Assembly (NCBI GenBank): GCA_030949705.1
Contig: JAUZSF010000003.1
Coordinates: forward strand, 182,840-246,839
Length of the DNA: 64,000 nt
Direction of reading: 5' to 3'
DNA from: Robiginitomaculum sp.
Lineage (GTDB): Bacteria; Pseudomonadota; Alphaproteobacteria; Caulobacterales; Maricaulaceae
Shown here piece by piece: positions 36,184-45,444 of this stretch. Numbering within the stretch: the stretch's first letter is position 1; each line of letters opens with the position of its first letter. The position numbers were made by a program, and so were the translations under genes. The notes under the pieces are model-generated. The model saw only the letters and a list, made by a program, of their open reading frames with translations, searched no databases and was not told where the DNA came from.

Positions 36184-37443
36184 TTATGAAGTCAGGGTTT
36201 TAAGCGATTTGGCATCAAAGTCGCCAGAGGCAAATTTCAGTAATAACACTGCGCTGAGGCGGGCGCGTTCCACCAAACTGGAAAGAATGGCGAATTCCTG
36301 CGCCGAATGGATGCTGCCACCACGTACCCCCAGGGTATCCACATTGGGGCAACCGGCAGCCCACAAATTATTACCTTCACACACGCCGCCGGTGTCGCGC
36401 CAGCGAATTTCAAGGCCAAGGGCCGCCCCGGCGGCGCGGGTCATCTCGAACAGGCGCGCATTAGGGGGCGCCATGGGCTTTGGCGGGCGGGTAAAACCAC
36501 CGGTGAGTTCAGCCATAATGCCGTCCAGTGCATTGATCTCATCCGTGATGCGTTCAAATTCGCCCATCGCCCATTGGGCATCTTCGGGCAGGCCCAGGCG
36601 CACATTAAAACGGATAATAGCCAGATCGGGTACAATATTGCTGGGGCCGCCGCCTTCGATCTTGGCTGGATTAATGGTCAGGGATTCGCGCTGTCCAGTA
36701 AGCTTGGCAAGGGCCTGCACCGCCCCGGCGGCCGCCACCAACGCATTGCGTCCCAGATGATGTTCGCGCCCTGCATGGGCGGCCTTGCCTCGGACAATGA
36801 GCGCAAAATTGCCTGAGCCTTTACGCGCGCCAGAGAGCGAACCGTCAGCCAATGCCGGCTCATAGGTCATGCCCAGATCCGCCATGGCCCCATATTTTGC
36901 CAGTAAAGGCGCCGAGGCTGGCGAGCCGATTTCCTCATCAGGACTGATCAGCACCGTATAGCCAAGATTGTTCTTGTGGGGGCTTTGTTCCAGCGCCCTT
37001 AGCGCCTCCAGCATGACCAGTAGACCGCCTTTCATATCGGCGGTGCCGGGGCCGTTTATGGTGTCATCATCCAGCATTTCCCAGCGCTGAAAGGCATGGG
37101 TTTTGCCAAAAACCGTATCATAATGCCCAGTCAGCACCACTTGTATGGGCGCATCCGGGCGTTGTCGCAAAAGTAAAGCCGGGGCGAATGCGCGTGTGCT
37201 TTGCTGTCCATTACTGGTTACCTCACTCACGGAGGAAAGGGAGACCTCTTGAAGGTCCCCACCGAGATCCGAGAAGGCCTCGACCAACAGGGCACGTTGA
37301 CGATCCAGCCCTTCGCGATGAAGGCTGCCGGAATTGACTGCGGACCATGATTTCACACGCGCAATCATAGACGCCTCGTGCGTAGCGATGGCGTCGATGA
37401 TGGCCTGTTCCTCAGGGCCAAGGGTGATGGTGGATACACTCAT
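36184..37443 (-). CDS. M20 family metallohydrolase, candidate AstE replacement
   Basis: A zinc-dependent hydrolase related to ArgE and DapE, 419 residues. Metal and catalytic motifs are VLTGHYDTVFG (His and Asp), GPGTADMKGG (Asp), SPDEEIGS (Glu-Glu) and RGKAAHAGREH (His). It is just upstream of astA and in the same direction. AstE (M14 type, succinylglutamate desuccinylase) is absent from the cluster, and M20 enzymes include succinyl-diaminopimelate desuccinylase. Succinylglutamate hydrolysis by this protein is an inference, not shown. Confidence 0.85.
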   Translation of the reverse strand: MSVSTITLGPEEQAIIDAIATHEASMIARVKSWSAVNSGSLHREGLDRQRALLVEAFSDLGGDLQEVSLSSVSEVTSNGQQSTRAFAPALLLRQRPDAPIQVVLTGHYDTVFGKTHAFQRWEMLDDDTINGPGTADMKGGLLVMLEALRALEQSPHKNNLGYTVLISPDEEIGSPASAPLLAKYGAMADLGMTYEPALADGSLSGARKGSGNFALIVRGKAAHAGREHHLGRNALVAAAGAVQALAKLTGQRESLTINPAKIEGGGPSNIVPDLAIIRFNVRLGLPEDAQWAMGEFERITDEINALDGIMAELTGGFTRPPKPMAPPNARLFEMTRAAGAALGLEIRWRDTGGVCEGNNLWAAGCPNVDTLGVRGGSIHSAQEFAILSSLVERARLSAVLLLKFASGDFDAKSLKTLTS

Positions 37444-37446
37444 GGA

Positions 37447-38739
37447 TTAAATGGCGCTAAGTGCCTGTTCCAGATCCACCAGCAAATCATCAGGGTTTTC
37501 AATGCCCACCGAAAAACGCACCAGACCCGAGGTGTAGCCCTGGGCCTCGCGGGTGGCCAATGGCACGCCGGAATGAGTGGTCGAGCCGGGATGACACATC
37601 AGGCTTTCGGTGCCACCAAGGCTGACGGCCAGTTTGATCATCTGTAAGGCGTTGAGCATTTTAAAGGCCGCATCCTGGCCCCCTTTAAGGTCAAACGAAA
37701 AGGTGGAACCGGGGGATTGCCCCATGCGGGCAAAGCGTTCCTTCTTAACGGGATCATCGTCCAGATGGCCCAGATAGCGCACTTTTTCCACCTTGGGGTG
37801 ATCGCGCAAAAAGTCTGCGCAAATTCTGGCATTATCGGCAGCTGCATTCATGCGCAATTTCACCGTTTCCAGCGAACGCATCAATAACCAACAGGTGTGC
37901 GGGTCGGGTACCGCCCCAAACACGGTGCGCACCGAACGCACCCGGGCGATGACTTCGGAAGAGCCAATGGCTGCCCCGGCGATCAGGTCCGAATGCCCAC
38001 CGATATATTTGGTCAGGGAATAGAGCAGCAAATCCACCCCATTGGTGGTAATGGGCGTTTGGCCGATAGGGCCGAGCAGGGTGTTATCCACCATGACCAC
38101 CGGGCGGCTGCCCTGTTTTTCGCCGACTTCATTGGCCAGGGTGACACACAAATCCAGATCCACCAGCGCAATGGTCGGATTGGCCGGGGTCTCGGTATAA
38201 ACACAGACGATTTCGCCCATATCGGCGGCCCTTTCAAAGGCGGCGCGCACTTCCTCATCGTCGGCATCGGCCATGAAAGAGACGCTTTTGATCCCGAAAC
38301 GCGGTAAAAAGTCCTGCAGGAACATTTCCGTCGGCCCATATAACGGGCTGGAATAGACAAACACCTTGCCCGGCGCGGCATAAGCCATCAGGGCCGTGGT
38401 GATGGCCCCCATGCCGCTGGCAAAGGCCAGCGCATCTTCGGCACCATCATAAAGGGTCAGGCGGTCTTCCAGAACTTCCAGATTGGGGTTGTTGATCCGC
38501 GTATAGGCCAGACCCGGATCTTCGATATCGCCGGGTTCGGCCTTGCCGCGCGCCAGACGAAAATAGGCCGCCCCATGTTCGGCCGATTGAAAGGCAAAGG
38601 TCGAGGTTTGAAAAATTGGTGGCTTGATGGCCCCCTCGGAAAGGTGCGGGTCATAACCATAGCTCATGGCCAGTGATTCCGGTTGCAGCGCGTGATTGCC
38701 GATTTTGCGTTTGCGATAGGGCTTGTCTTGCTTGCTCAT
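37447..38739 (-). CDS. Cys/Met metabolism PLP-dependent enzyme (cystathionine gamma-synthase/methionine gamma-lyase type)
   Basis: A fold-type I PLP enzyme of the trans-sulfuration family, 430 residues. The PLP lysine lies in LLLYSLTKYIGGHSDLIAG. Other family motifs are YTRINNPNLEVLEDRL and LGGTESLMCHPGSTTH. The start MSKQDKPYRK at 38739 is chosen because the frame beyond it is not family-like. It lies three bases upstream of the M20 gene, so it may belong to the same operon. Whether it makes cystathionine or degrades methionine is unclear. Confidence 0.88.
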   Translation of the reverse strand: MSKQDKPYRKRKIGNHALQPESLAMSYGYDPHLSEGAIKPPIFQTSTFAFQSAEHGAAYFRLARGKAEPGDIEDPGLAYTRINNPNLEVLEDRLTLYDGAEDALAFASGMGAITTALMAYAAPGKVFVYSSPLYGPTEMFLQDFLPRFGIKSVSFMADADDEEVRAAFERAADMGEIVCVYTETPANPTIALVDLDLCVTLANEVGEKQGSRPVVMVDNTLLGPIGQTPITTNGVDLLLYSLTKYIGGHSDLIAGAAIGSSEVIARVRSVRTVFGAVPDPHTCWLLMRSLETVKLRMNAAADNARICADFLRDHPKVEKVRYLGHLDDDPVKKERFARMGQSPGSTFSFDLKGGQDAAFKMLNALQMIKLAVSLGGTESLMCHPGSTTHSGVPLATREAQGYTSGLVRFSVGIENPDDLLVDLEQALSAI

Positions 38740-38876
38740 GGCGGTTCTCCGAATGTTGTTATGCTTTCGATCGCTATGGCAAACCATGGGATCTGTTTGG
38801 CAATTTGCACCTGTTTTGCGCATTTGGAAAGCGCGATTTATCAAACAGTGCCATGGTAGAAAATATTCAGGTGAAA

Positions 38877-38910
38877 TAAAAAAACGGCCCGACATAAGTC
38901 GGGCCGTTTT
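38877..38910 (-). terminator. Rho-independent terminator of the OmpA-like gene
   Basis: In the minus direction ACGGCCCGAC / GTCGGGCCGT forms a ten-base stem with a short loop followed by TTTTTTTTATTT. It begins 25 bases beyond the porin stop. Confidence 0.9.
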
Positions 38911-38934
38911 CTGTGTTCTGTGTACGTCTAAGGC

Positions 38935-40032
38935 TTAGCGTACCTGGATAAACACCGCAGAGCGACGGTTAAGCGGCTCACGAGCGCCATCAGGCGTTTG
39001 CACAGCCGGGTCACTTTCACCCTTATAGTCAATGGTGATCAGACCAGCATTAACGCCGCGGCTGACCAGCTCGTCACGGACAACTTCTGCCCGGCGTTTG
39101 GAAAGGCCGATGTTATAGCGTTTGGAGCCTGATTTGTCGGTGTAACCGGTGACGGTTGCCAACGTAATCGTGCATTTTTGCGCCTTGCTGGCCGCCGAGG
39201 CAATCAGGTCATGAGCCGCAGCCGTAAGATCTGATTTATCCCACTCGAAATACACCGTGAAGGCCACGTTTTCACACACAGGCGCCGGTGGAGGTGGCGG
39301 CGGTGGAGGTGGTGGCGGCGGAGGTGGTGGCGGAGGTGGAGGTGGCGGAGGAGGTGGCGGTGGCGGCGGAGGCGGCGCACCAAATTTATACCGGATAGAC
39401 GCAAAGATATCGTGCGAGGTATAGCTGCCGGTATCGATGAAGCTGGCGGAGGTGCCACTGAAGGCATCAAAGCGCTGGCCGTCTACTTTGAAAAAGCGAT
39501 AGCCAAGATCGAAGGTCCAGTTGCGGTCCAGCTCGTATCCAAAACCAGCCAACAGATTATAGGCCACATCCCGATTTGCATCTCTGGCGGCCCCAACCGG
39601 ATCGGTGGGTTGGCCATTCAAGGTGCCAATTGCACTCAAATGCGTGCGGGCATACCCGATGCCGGCACCCACATAGGGGACCAGCTTGCTGTTGACGTTA
39701 AAGTCATAAATGACATTCGCCATAAATGAAGATGAGTTGAAGTCGGTTGAGCTGTTGGGATATTTCCCAACGGCGCCGGTGTCATTGTAACGCTGGGTTG
39801 CATCAAAATCGACGCGCCAGTTGTTACCAAAATCATAGCCAAGTCCAAGGGTAGGGCGGACTTCACCAAGTGAGTTGATTTTACCATTCAAGGCACCGGT
39901 GGCATTCATGCTTTCCAGGCTGCCATAACCGACACCTGCCCGGACATACCAACCCTCGTCCCTGGCAAATGCCGCTGAGGTTGCCCCCAACATTGCAGCC
40001 GTAGCGACCGCAGATAGAAGTAATTTCTTCAT
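38935..40032 (-). CDS. OmpA-family outer membrane protein with a 30-proline linker
   Basis: An outer-membrane beta-barrel with a C-terminal OmpA peptidoglycan-binding domain, 365 residues. The ATG at 40032 gives the signal peptide MKKLLLSAVATAAMLGATSAAFA. The barrel half (GWYVRAGVGYGSLESM, VDFDATQRYN, GYRFFKVDGQRF) ends near YKFGA. Then come 30 consecutive Pro codons (39286-39375), then an OmpA-like domain (VYFEWDKSDLTAAAHDLI, TVTGYTDKSGSKRYNIGLSKRRAEVVRDEL) and RRSAVFIQVR. A poly-Pro run needs EF-P for translation. The tandem repeat could vary in length. Confidence 0.9.
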   Translation of the reverse strand: MKKLLLSAVATAAMLGATSAAFARDEGWYVRAGVGYGSLESMNATGALNGKINSLGEVRPTLGLGYDFGNNWRVDFDATQRYNDTGAVGKYPNSSTDFNSSSFMANVIYDFNVNSKLVPYVGAGIGYARTHLSAIGTLNGQPTDPVGAARDANRDVAYNLLAGFGYELDRNWTFDLGYRFFKVDGQRFDAFSGTSASFIDTGSYTSHDIFASIRYKFGAPPPPPPPPPPPPPPPPPPPPPPPPPPPPPPAPVCENVAFTVYFEWDKSDLTAAAHDLIASAASKAQKCTITLATVTGYTDKSGSKRYNIGLSKRRAEVVRDELVSRGVNAGLITIDYKGESDPAVQTPDGAREPLNRRSAVFIQVR

Positions 40033-40271
40033 AATCCCCTCCCGAGGCTTGCCCTCGAAACATTGAAACACACATTGCTCATGCCGAAAGCTAACTGAGC
40101 ACACTATTCGCGCCGGTCAATAACGATTCCTGACCAGATGTACCATGAATAAAGGATCATGTTTAAAAACACCAGACTTTAACTTGTGTTTTCGAAAGAA
40201 AATTAGTTTTCAGTGGTGCTGTTGTGCAAATGCAACACTGATTATGTTTAGGGGCGGCGGTATGGGGTGCC
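40033..40271. promoter_or_regulatory. Intergenic region upstream of the OmpA-like gene
   Basis: About 239 bases between the OmpA-like gene's start and the ccmE stop. It should hold the promoter of the porin gene. I find no convincing -35/-10 pair or gene in it. Confidence 0.3.
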
Positions 40272-40715
40272 TTAACTTCCCTCTGATGCCTTCGTTTCCG
40301 GTTTCAGGGCCCGGGCGACCTGTGGCGGCATGTATTTTTCATCGTGTTTTGCCAGAACCCGGGTTGCATGGAAAACACCATTTTCACCAAATGTACCTTC
40401 GGCAACGACGCCTTGGCCTTCACGGAACAGGTCCGGTAAGACTTTGTCGTATTGTACCAGTACGGTATTGTTGAAATCGGTGACCTTGAACTGCACGTTC
40501 AGGCCTTCACCGCGTTTTACGGTGCCTTTTTCTACCATGCCGCCCAGACTGAGCTTTTTGTGAGAAGAAGGAGGCGTTTGTGCCAGTTCTGTCGGGGTAT
40601 AAAAATACGATATACTTTGTTTTAACGCCGATGCGACAAGAAAAACTGCGCCGATCAGGGCTATGCCGCCAACGCCAATGGCCAATAGTCGGGTATTTTG
40701 TTTTTTCGGTATCAC
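40272..40715 (-). CDS. ccmE: Cytochrome c-type biogenesis protein CcmE (heme chaperone)
   Basis: A membrane-anchored periplasmic heme chaperone. The 147-residue protein has one N-terminal transmembrane segment (LLAIGVGGIALIGAVFLVASAL) and an OB-fold domain. The heme-binding histidine is in LAKHDEKYMPP. The start is GTG at 40715 with GAGGA upstream. It is divergent from ccmF by 145 bases. Confidence 0.95.
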   Translation of the reverse strand: MIPKKQNTRLLAIGVGGIALIGAVFLVASALKQSISYFYTPTELAQTPPSSHKKLSLGGMVEKGTVKRGEGLNVQFKVTDFNNTVLVQYDKVLPDLFREGQGVVAEGTFGENGVFHATRVLAKHDEKYMPPQVARALKPETKASEGS

Positions 40716-40860
40716 GGCATCCTCATTTGTGCTGGTGCTGCAAGTTTAACGTGAATGTAGGGGCTGTCACTAGAAACCATCATGCGACATATTGCCTGAA
40801 AGCACATAATGTCACCTGTGAAGGGTGCACAGGGCAAAATTTAACGCTAGAAACGCCGTT

Positions 40861-42807
40861 ATGAGCGCTGAACTCGGATTTTTATCTCTCTTGCTGGCTC
40901 TGGGCTGTGCCCTGCTGCAAAGCTATGGGGCCTTTAACAAGAGCCCACAGGGCATTGCCCTGGCGGTCAGTGCATCGCGGGCCCAGGCCGTGGCGGCGCT
41001 GGCGTCCTTTTTGTTTTTGCTGGCCGCCTTTGCGGCTTCGGATTTTTCGGTAACCAATGTGGTGGCCAACAGTCATTCGACCAAGCCAATGTTTTTCAAA
41101 ATTGCCGCCGGTTGGGGCAATCATGAAGGCTCGATGTTGCTGTGGGCAACGATCCTGAGCCTGTATGGCGCTTTTTTTGCACAATTCACGGGTCGTAAAA
41201 GTGTCGATGGGCGCTTTGCCATTGGGGTGATGGGCTTGCTCAGCGCCGGGGTGTTGGCCTTTATTGCCCTGGCCTCCAATCCGTTCTGGCGGCAAATTCC
41301 GGCGGCCACCGATGGGCGCGGCCTGAACCCGCTCTTGCAAGACATTGGTCTGATCATTCACCCGCCCATGTTGTATCTGGGCTATGTCGGCTTTGCCGTG
41401 CCCTTTGCCATGGCCATGGGGGCGTTGGCCAAAGGGACCATCGACAAGGAATGGGCCAAACATGCCCGCCCCTGGATGCTGATTGCCTGGGGCTTTCTGA
41501 CCTGGGGGATCGTGCTGGGATCCTGGTGGGCCTACCGCGAACTGGGCTGGGGCGGCTATTGGTTTTGGGATCCGGTGGAAAATGCCTCGTTATTGCCGTG
41601 GCTGGTAGGGGCGGCGCTGGTGCATTCCACATTGGTGCTGGAACGCCGGGGCGGCTTTCCGGGCTGGACCGTATTGCTGGCCATTATCACGTTTTCACTC
41701 AGCCTGATCGGGACCTTCATTGTGCGCTCGGGCTTGCTTACTTCGGTACATGCCTTTGCCGTGGACCCGGCGCGGGGACTGGCCATTTTGATTTATCTGC
41801 TGGTCGCCATTGGCAGCGCCATGGCGCTGTTTGTCTGGCGCGCCAAAAGTTTCGAGGCCGATATTCATTTCACCCCGGCCTCCAGAGAGGCCATGATACT
41901 GGTCAATAATCTGGTGATGAGCTCGGCGGCGGCGGCGATTTTTCTGGGCACGCTTTACCCCTTGCTGATCGATGCCATTGGTGCCGCCCCGCTTTCCGTT
42001 GGCGCCCCGTTCTTTGCGGCAACCGCCATACCGCTCTTCATTATCGGCATGACGGCCATGGGGCTGGCCCCGCTGGCAATCTGGCGCAAAGGAACCCTTA
42101 TGCAGGCGCTGGGTCAAAGCCGTTTTGCCTTAGGGCTGGCGCTGGCCGGTATTGCCCTGACCATTGCCTTAAAGCCTGGCAGCCTTATGGGCCCACTGGC
42201 CGTGGGCGCGGCGCTCTGGGTGGGGGCTGGCACGGTCACCTATGGGGTGAAACAACGTAAAATGCGCTGGACACTGGACCAATGGGCCATGGTACTGGGG
42301 CATTTGGGGCTGGCTATTGCCGCCCTTGGCATGGCTTCGACGGCACTTTTCTCCACCGAAATCAGCCAGGCGGTCAAACCCGGCGAAATCGTACAACTGG
42401 GCAAGGTACAGGCGCGTTTTGACGGCATTACCGGCGTGCGTGGTCCGAATTTCACCGCCGAGCGGGCGAAAATCAGCCTGTTGAACGAGGACGGCACGGT
42501 CCGACGTGCCTTGTATCCTGAGCGGCGCTTTTATCCGGCCAGCGGCATGCCCACCACCGAAGCGGCGATTGATTCGCATTTTCTGGGGGATCTGCACGTT
42601 ACCGTTTCGGCGCTGACCGAAAAAGAAGGCGAAAAAACGATTATCAAAGGCTGGGCGGTGCGGCTGTTTTATCGGCCCTTGATTGGCTGGATATGGGTTG
42701 GCGCGGCGCTGACCGGTCTGGGCAGTCTGATCGGTGGATTCGGTATTGGTTGGCGTCGTCGCCGGCAAAGCCAGACGAATGCTGCACAGCCACAGGGGGC
42801 ATCATGA
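40861..42807 (+). CDS. ccmF: Cytochrome c-type biogenesis protein CcmF
   Basis: A large inner-membrane subunit of the System I heme lyase, 648 residues and about 14-15 hydrophobic segments. The WWD motif lies in LGSWWAYRELGWGGYWFWDPVENASLLPW. Heme-binding His residues lie near GWGNHEGSMLLW. The start MSAELGFLSLLLALG at 40861 is the first family-like Met. It overlaps ccmH by four bases. Confidence 0.95.
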   Translation: MSAELGFLSLLLALGCALLQSYGAFNKSPQGIALAVSASRAQAVAALASFLFLLAAFAASDFSVTNVVANSHSTKPMFFKIAAGWGNHEGSMLLWATILSLYGAFFAQFTGRKSVDGRFAIGVMGLLSAGVLAFIALASNPFWRQIPAATDGRGLNPLLQDIGLIIHPPMLYLGYVGFAVPFAMAMGALAKGTIDKEWAKHARPWMLIAWGFLTWGIVLGSWWAYRELGWGGYWFWDPVENASLLPWLVGAALVHSTLVLERRGGFPGWTVLLAIITFSLSLIGTFIVRSGLLTSVHAFAVDPARGLAILIYLLVAIGSAMALFVWRAKSFEADIHFTPASREAMILVNNLVMSSAAAAIFLGTLYPLLIDAIGAAPLSVGAPFFAATAIPLFIIGMTAMGLAPLAIWRKGTLMQALGQSRFALGLALAGIALTIALKPGSLMGPLAVGAALWVGAGTVTYGVKQRKMRWTLDQWAMVLGHLGLAIAALGMASTALFSTEISQAVKPGEIVQLGKVQARFDGITGVRGPNFTAERAKISLLNEDGTVRRALYPERRFYPASGMPTTEAAIDSHFLGDLHVTVSALTEKEGEKTIIKGWAVRLFYRPLIGWIWVGAALTGLGSLIGGFGIGWRRRRQSQTNAAQPQGAS

Positions 42808-43193
42808 GAGCGCTGTTGATCCTGATGGTGGCCTTGATGCTGGGCGCGTTTGTTGCCCCGGAACGGCCCTTGAGCGATCCGGCACAAGAGGCCCGCGCCC
42901 TTAACCTTTTCAAAGAGTTGCGCTGTCCCACCTGCATTGCGCAATCCATACATGATTCCAATGCCGATATTGCCGGGGATTTGCGCGTTATCGTGCGCGA
43001 ACAGATCGCCAAGGGACGGACTAATCAGGAAATTCGGGATTATCTGGTGGCCCGCTATGGCGATGTGATCCTGCTGCGGCCCCCGGTCAATGGCACCACT
43101 TTGCCACTCTGGCTGGGACCGTGGCTGATCTTTCTGATTGGTGGTGGCATTGTGTTTGTGGCCATGCGCCGCCACCGCGTGAAATCGGATTAA
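42804..43193 (+). CDS. ccmH: Cytochrome c-type biogenesis protein CcmH
   Basis: A membrane-anchored periplasmic thioredoxin-like component, 129 residues. The CxxC motif lies in FKELRCPTCIAQSIHDSNADIAGDLR; the more common sequence here is RCLVCQNQ, so this is a variant (CPTC). An N-terminal signal anchor (RALLILMVALMLGAFVA) and a C-terminal membrane segment (LWLGPWLIFLIGGGIVFVAM) are visible. The ATGA overlap with ccmF suggests coupling. Confidence 0.9.
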   Translation: MRALLILMVALMLGAFVAPERPLSDPAQEARALNLFKELRCPTCIAQSIHDSNADIAGDLRVIVREQIAKGRTNQEIRDYLVARYGDVILLRPPVNGTTLPLWLGPWLIFLIGGGIVFVAMRRHRVKSD

Positions 43194-43198
43194 GCGCG

Positions 43199-43837
43199 AT
43201 GAGTGCCGTATCATTCGAGCCAATCAGTCTGCGGGCGCAGGAGCTGGGGTGTGATCGCGGTGGCCAACCTATTTTTCGGGGGGTGAGCTTTGTCCTGAAT
43301 CCCGGCGAGGCGATGATTCTGCGCGGTGATAACGGGGCCGGTAAAACCAGCCTGTTGCGCCTTTTGGCCGGTTTGCTGCCGATTGCCGAAGGCTCGTTAG
43401 AGATAAAAACTGCGCAAACCGATTGGCAAAATGGTACGGCCGCAGGAAGAATTGCCTGGCAAGGCCATGAAGATGCCCACAAACGCGCCCTGACCGTATT
43501 GGAAAACCTGGCCTTTTGGGCGCGTATTCATGAGAGCAATTACGACCTTAAAAAAGCTTTGGGACGTGTTGGAATTGCATCACTTTATAGCTTTCAAGCT
43601 GGACAGTTGTCGGCAGGGCAAAAACGCCGTCTGGCACTGGCGCGTCTGCTGATCCAGAATCAACCAATCTGGTTGCTGGACGAGCCGACGGCAGCACTGG
43701 ATGCCAGGGCCGCCAGAATGAGTGAAGAGCTGATTGCCGCGCATCTGACCGATGGGGGCATTGCCATTATTGCCACCCACAGCCCCTTTGCCCCCAAAGG
43801 CAGGGTGAGCGAGCTCAATCTGGTGGCGGTCGCATGA
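43199..43837 (+). CDS. ccmA: Heme exporter ATP-binding protein CcmA
   Basis: ATPase of the CcmAB(CD) complex that releases heme-CcmE, 212 residues. Walker A GDNGAGKTS, signature LSAGQKRRLALARLL and Walker B IWLLDEPTAALD are present. ATG at 43199 is preferred over the longer upstream frame. Overlaps the ccmB start (ATGA). Confidence 0.93.
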   Translation: MSAVSFEPISLRAQELGCDRGGQPIFRGVSFVLNPGEAMILRGDNGAGKTSLLRLLAGLLPIAEGSLEIKTAQTDWQNGTAAGRIAWQGHEDAHKRALTVLENLAFWARIHESNYDLKKALGRVGIASLYSFQAGQLSAGQKRRLALARLLIQNQPIWLLDEPTAALDARAARMSEELIAAHLTDGGIAIIATHSPFAPKGRVSELNLVAVA

Positions 43838-44499
43838 ACTGGTTCGGCACGTATCTGGCGGTTCTGGGCCGCGATATGGCTGTGGCGCGCCGGGCCGGGG
43901 GCGGTTGGGCGCAAGGGGCAGTGTTTTTTTTATTGTTTATATTGCTGGCCGCCTTTGCCATCGGGCCGGAAACCCGGGCCCAGGGGCCCATTGCCCCGGC
44001 TTTGGTATGGCTGGCGGCGGTCTTGGCCAGCCAGTTATCGCTGGACCACTTGTTTCGCGCCGATCTGGAAGATGGGTCGCTGGACATACTGGCCACGTCC
44101 GGGGCCAGCCTTGGCGCGATGGCGGCGGGCAAGGCCACCGCACATTGGCTGGCAAGTTTTGCCCCGGTCACCCTGTTGTCTCCTCTGGCGGCTCTGATGC
44201 TGGGGGCAAAAGCCGAAACCCTGATGCCACTGATGGTCTCGCTAGCCATTGGGGGGCCGGCCTTTGTGTTTTTGGGGGCCATGGGGGCAGCGCTGGCGGC
44301 GGGTCGTCAGGGGAGCGGATTGCTGGTATTGCTGCTTTCCGGTCCATTACTGGCACCACCATTGATTTTTGGGGCCGGGGTGATCCGTAATGGGGCGCTG
44401 GATAGCCCGGATTTGAAACTGCTGCTGGCCAGTTCGCTAATGGCGCTGGTATTATCGCCCCTGATCTGTGCGGCGGCATTGCGCGTACATATGGAATAA
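43834..44499 (+). CDS. ccmB: Heme exporter membrane protein CcmB
   Basis: Membrane subunit of the CcmAB complex, 221 residues with about six hydrophobic segments. Diagnostic zones are VFFLLFILLAAFAIGPETRAQGPIAPALVWLAAVLASQLSLDHLFRADLEDGSLDILA (CcmB N-terminal half). It follows ccmA with a four-base overlap. Confidence 0.92.
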   Translation: MNWFGTYLAVLGRDMAVARRAGGGWAQGAVFFLLFILLAAFAIGPETRAQGPIAPALVWLAAVLASQLSLDHLFRADLEDGSLDILATSGASLGAMAAGKATAHWLASFAPVTLLSPLAALMLGAKAETLMPLMVSLAIGGPAFVFLGAMGAALAAGRQGSGLLVLLLSGPLLAPPLIFGAGVIRNGALDSPDLKLLLASSLMALVLSPLICAAALRVHME

Positions 44500-44513
44500 G
44501 GTTCTGTAACACC

Positions 44514-45281
44514 ATGTTTTCCTATTTTGCCAATCCTGAACGCTTTCAAAATCTGGCCAAATGGCTGGCCCCGCCCTTAATGGTATTTGGCCTGTTGGGC
44601 ATTGCCATTGGCTTTGGGGCCGGATTGTTTGTGGTGCCGGTTGATTATCAACAGGGCGAGGCGGTGCGCATGATGTATGTGCATGTCCCGGCGGCGTGGC
44701 TGTCTTCCTTTGCCTATGCCTTTATGGCCGTGGCCAGCCTGATCAGCTTTGTCTGGCGGCATAATCTGGCCGACGCGGCGGCCAAGGCGGCGGCCCCTTT
44801 GGGGGCGGCCTTTACCTTTCTGGCGCTCCTCACCGGGGCATTGTGGGGCAAGCCCATGTGGGGGGCGTACTGGGTTTGGGATGCGCGCCTGACCTCCATG
44901 CTGGTATTATTTTTTCTCTATCTGGGCTATATGGCGGTGCGTACCATTGTGCCGGACGAGGCCCGCGCGGCGCGCCTCGCCGCAATCACCGCCATGGTCG
45001 GCGCTATCAATCTGCCGATCATCAAATTTTCCGTCGACTGGTGGTCCAGCCTGCATCAATCGGCCAGCGTGTTTCGCGCTGGGGGCTCGACCATAGACAG
45101 TTCCATGTTGTGGCCCTTGCTGGTCGGGGCGCTGGGCTATACGGCGTTATTTGGCTGGCTGGTGCTGGTACAAATGCAAACTGAGCTGGATCAACGCCAT
45201 GCGGTGCGTTTGCGGAGACGTATGGCCGGGGGGCGGGTATCGCGTCCCCAGGCCCCACAGCGGAGCCTTGATAATGCTTGA
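44514..45281 (+). CDS. ccmC: Heme exporter membrane protein CcmC
   Basis: Inner-membrane protein that loads heme onto CcmE, 255 residues. The WWD-type motif lies in LWGKPMWGAYWVWDARLTSMLVLFFLYLGY. External His positions occur in MMYVHVPAAWLS and WWSSLHQSASV. It ends in an extra basic tail (RRRMAGGRVSRPQAPQRSLDNA). Its stop overlaps ccmD by eight bases. Confidence 0.93.
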   Translation: MFSYFANPERFQNLAKWLAPPLMVFGLLGIAIGFGAGLFVVPVDYQQGEAVRMMYVHVPAAWLSSFAYAFMAVASLISFVWRHNLADAAAKAAAPLGAAFTFLALLTGALWGKPMWGAYWVWDARLTSMLVLFFLYLGYMAVRTIVPDEARAARLAAITAMVGAINLPIIKFSVDWWSSLHQSASVFRAGGSTIDSSMLWPLLVGALGYTALFGWLVLVQMQTELDQRHAVRLRRRMAGGRVSRPQAPQRSLDNA

Positions 45282-45444
45282 GCTGTTGGACATGGGCAAA
45301 TATGGCGTTTTTATCTGGTCCTCGTATGGGGCCTCGGTGCTGGTCATTGGTGGTTTGATAATCCGGATTTTGCAACAACGCCAAAAAGCCAAAGAAATTT
45401 TACGCGATCTTGAACAACAAATGCAAAGTACGTCCCCCTCATGA
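45274..45444 (+). CDS. ccmD: Heme exporter protein CcmD
   Basis: A 56-residue single-span membrane protein (MLELLDMGKYGVFIWSSYGASVLVIGGLII) with a charged C-terminal tail, as expected for CcmD. It is small and easily missed but sits exactly between ccmC and ccmI. It overlaps both neighbours. Confidence 0.88.
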   Translation: MLELLDMGKYGVFIWSSYGASVLVIGGLIIRILQQRQKAKEILRDLEQQMQSTSPS

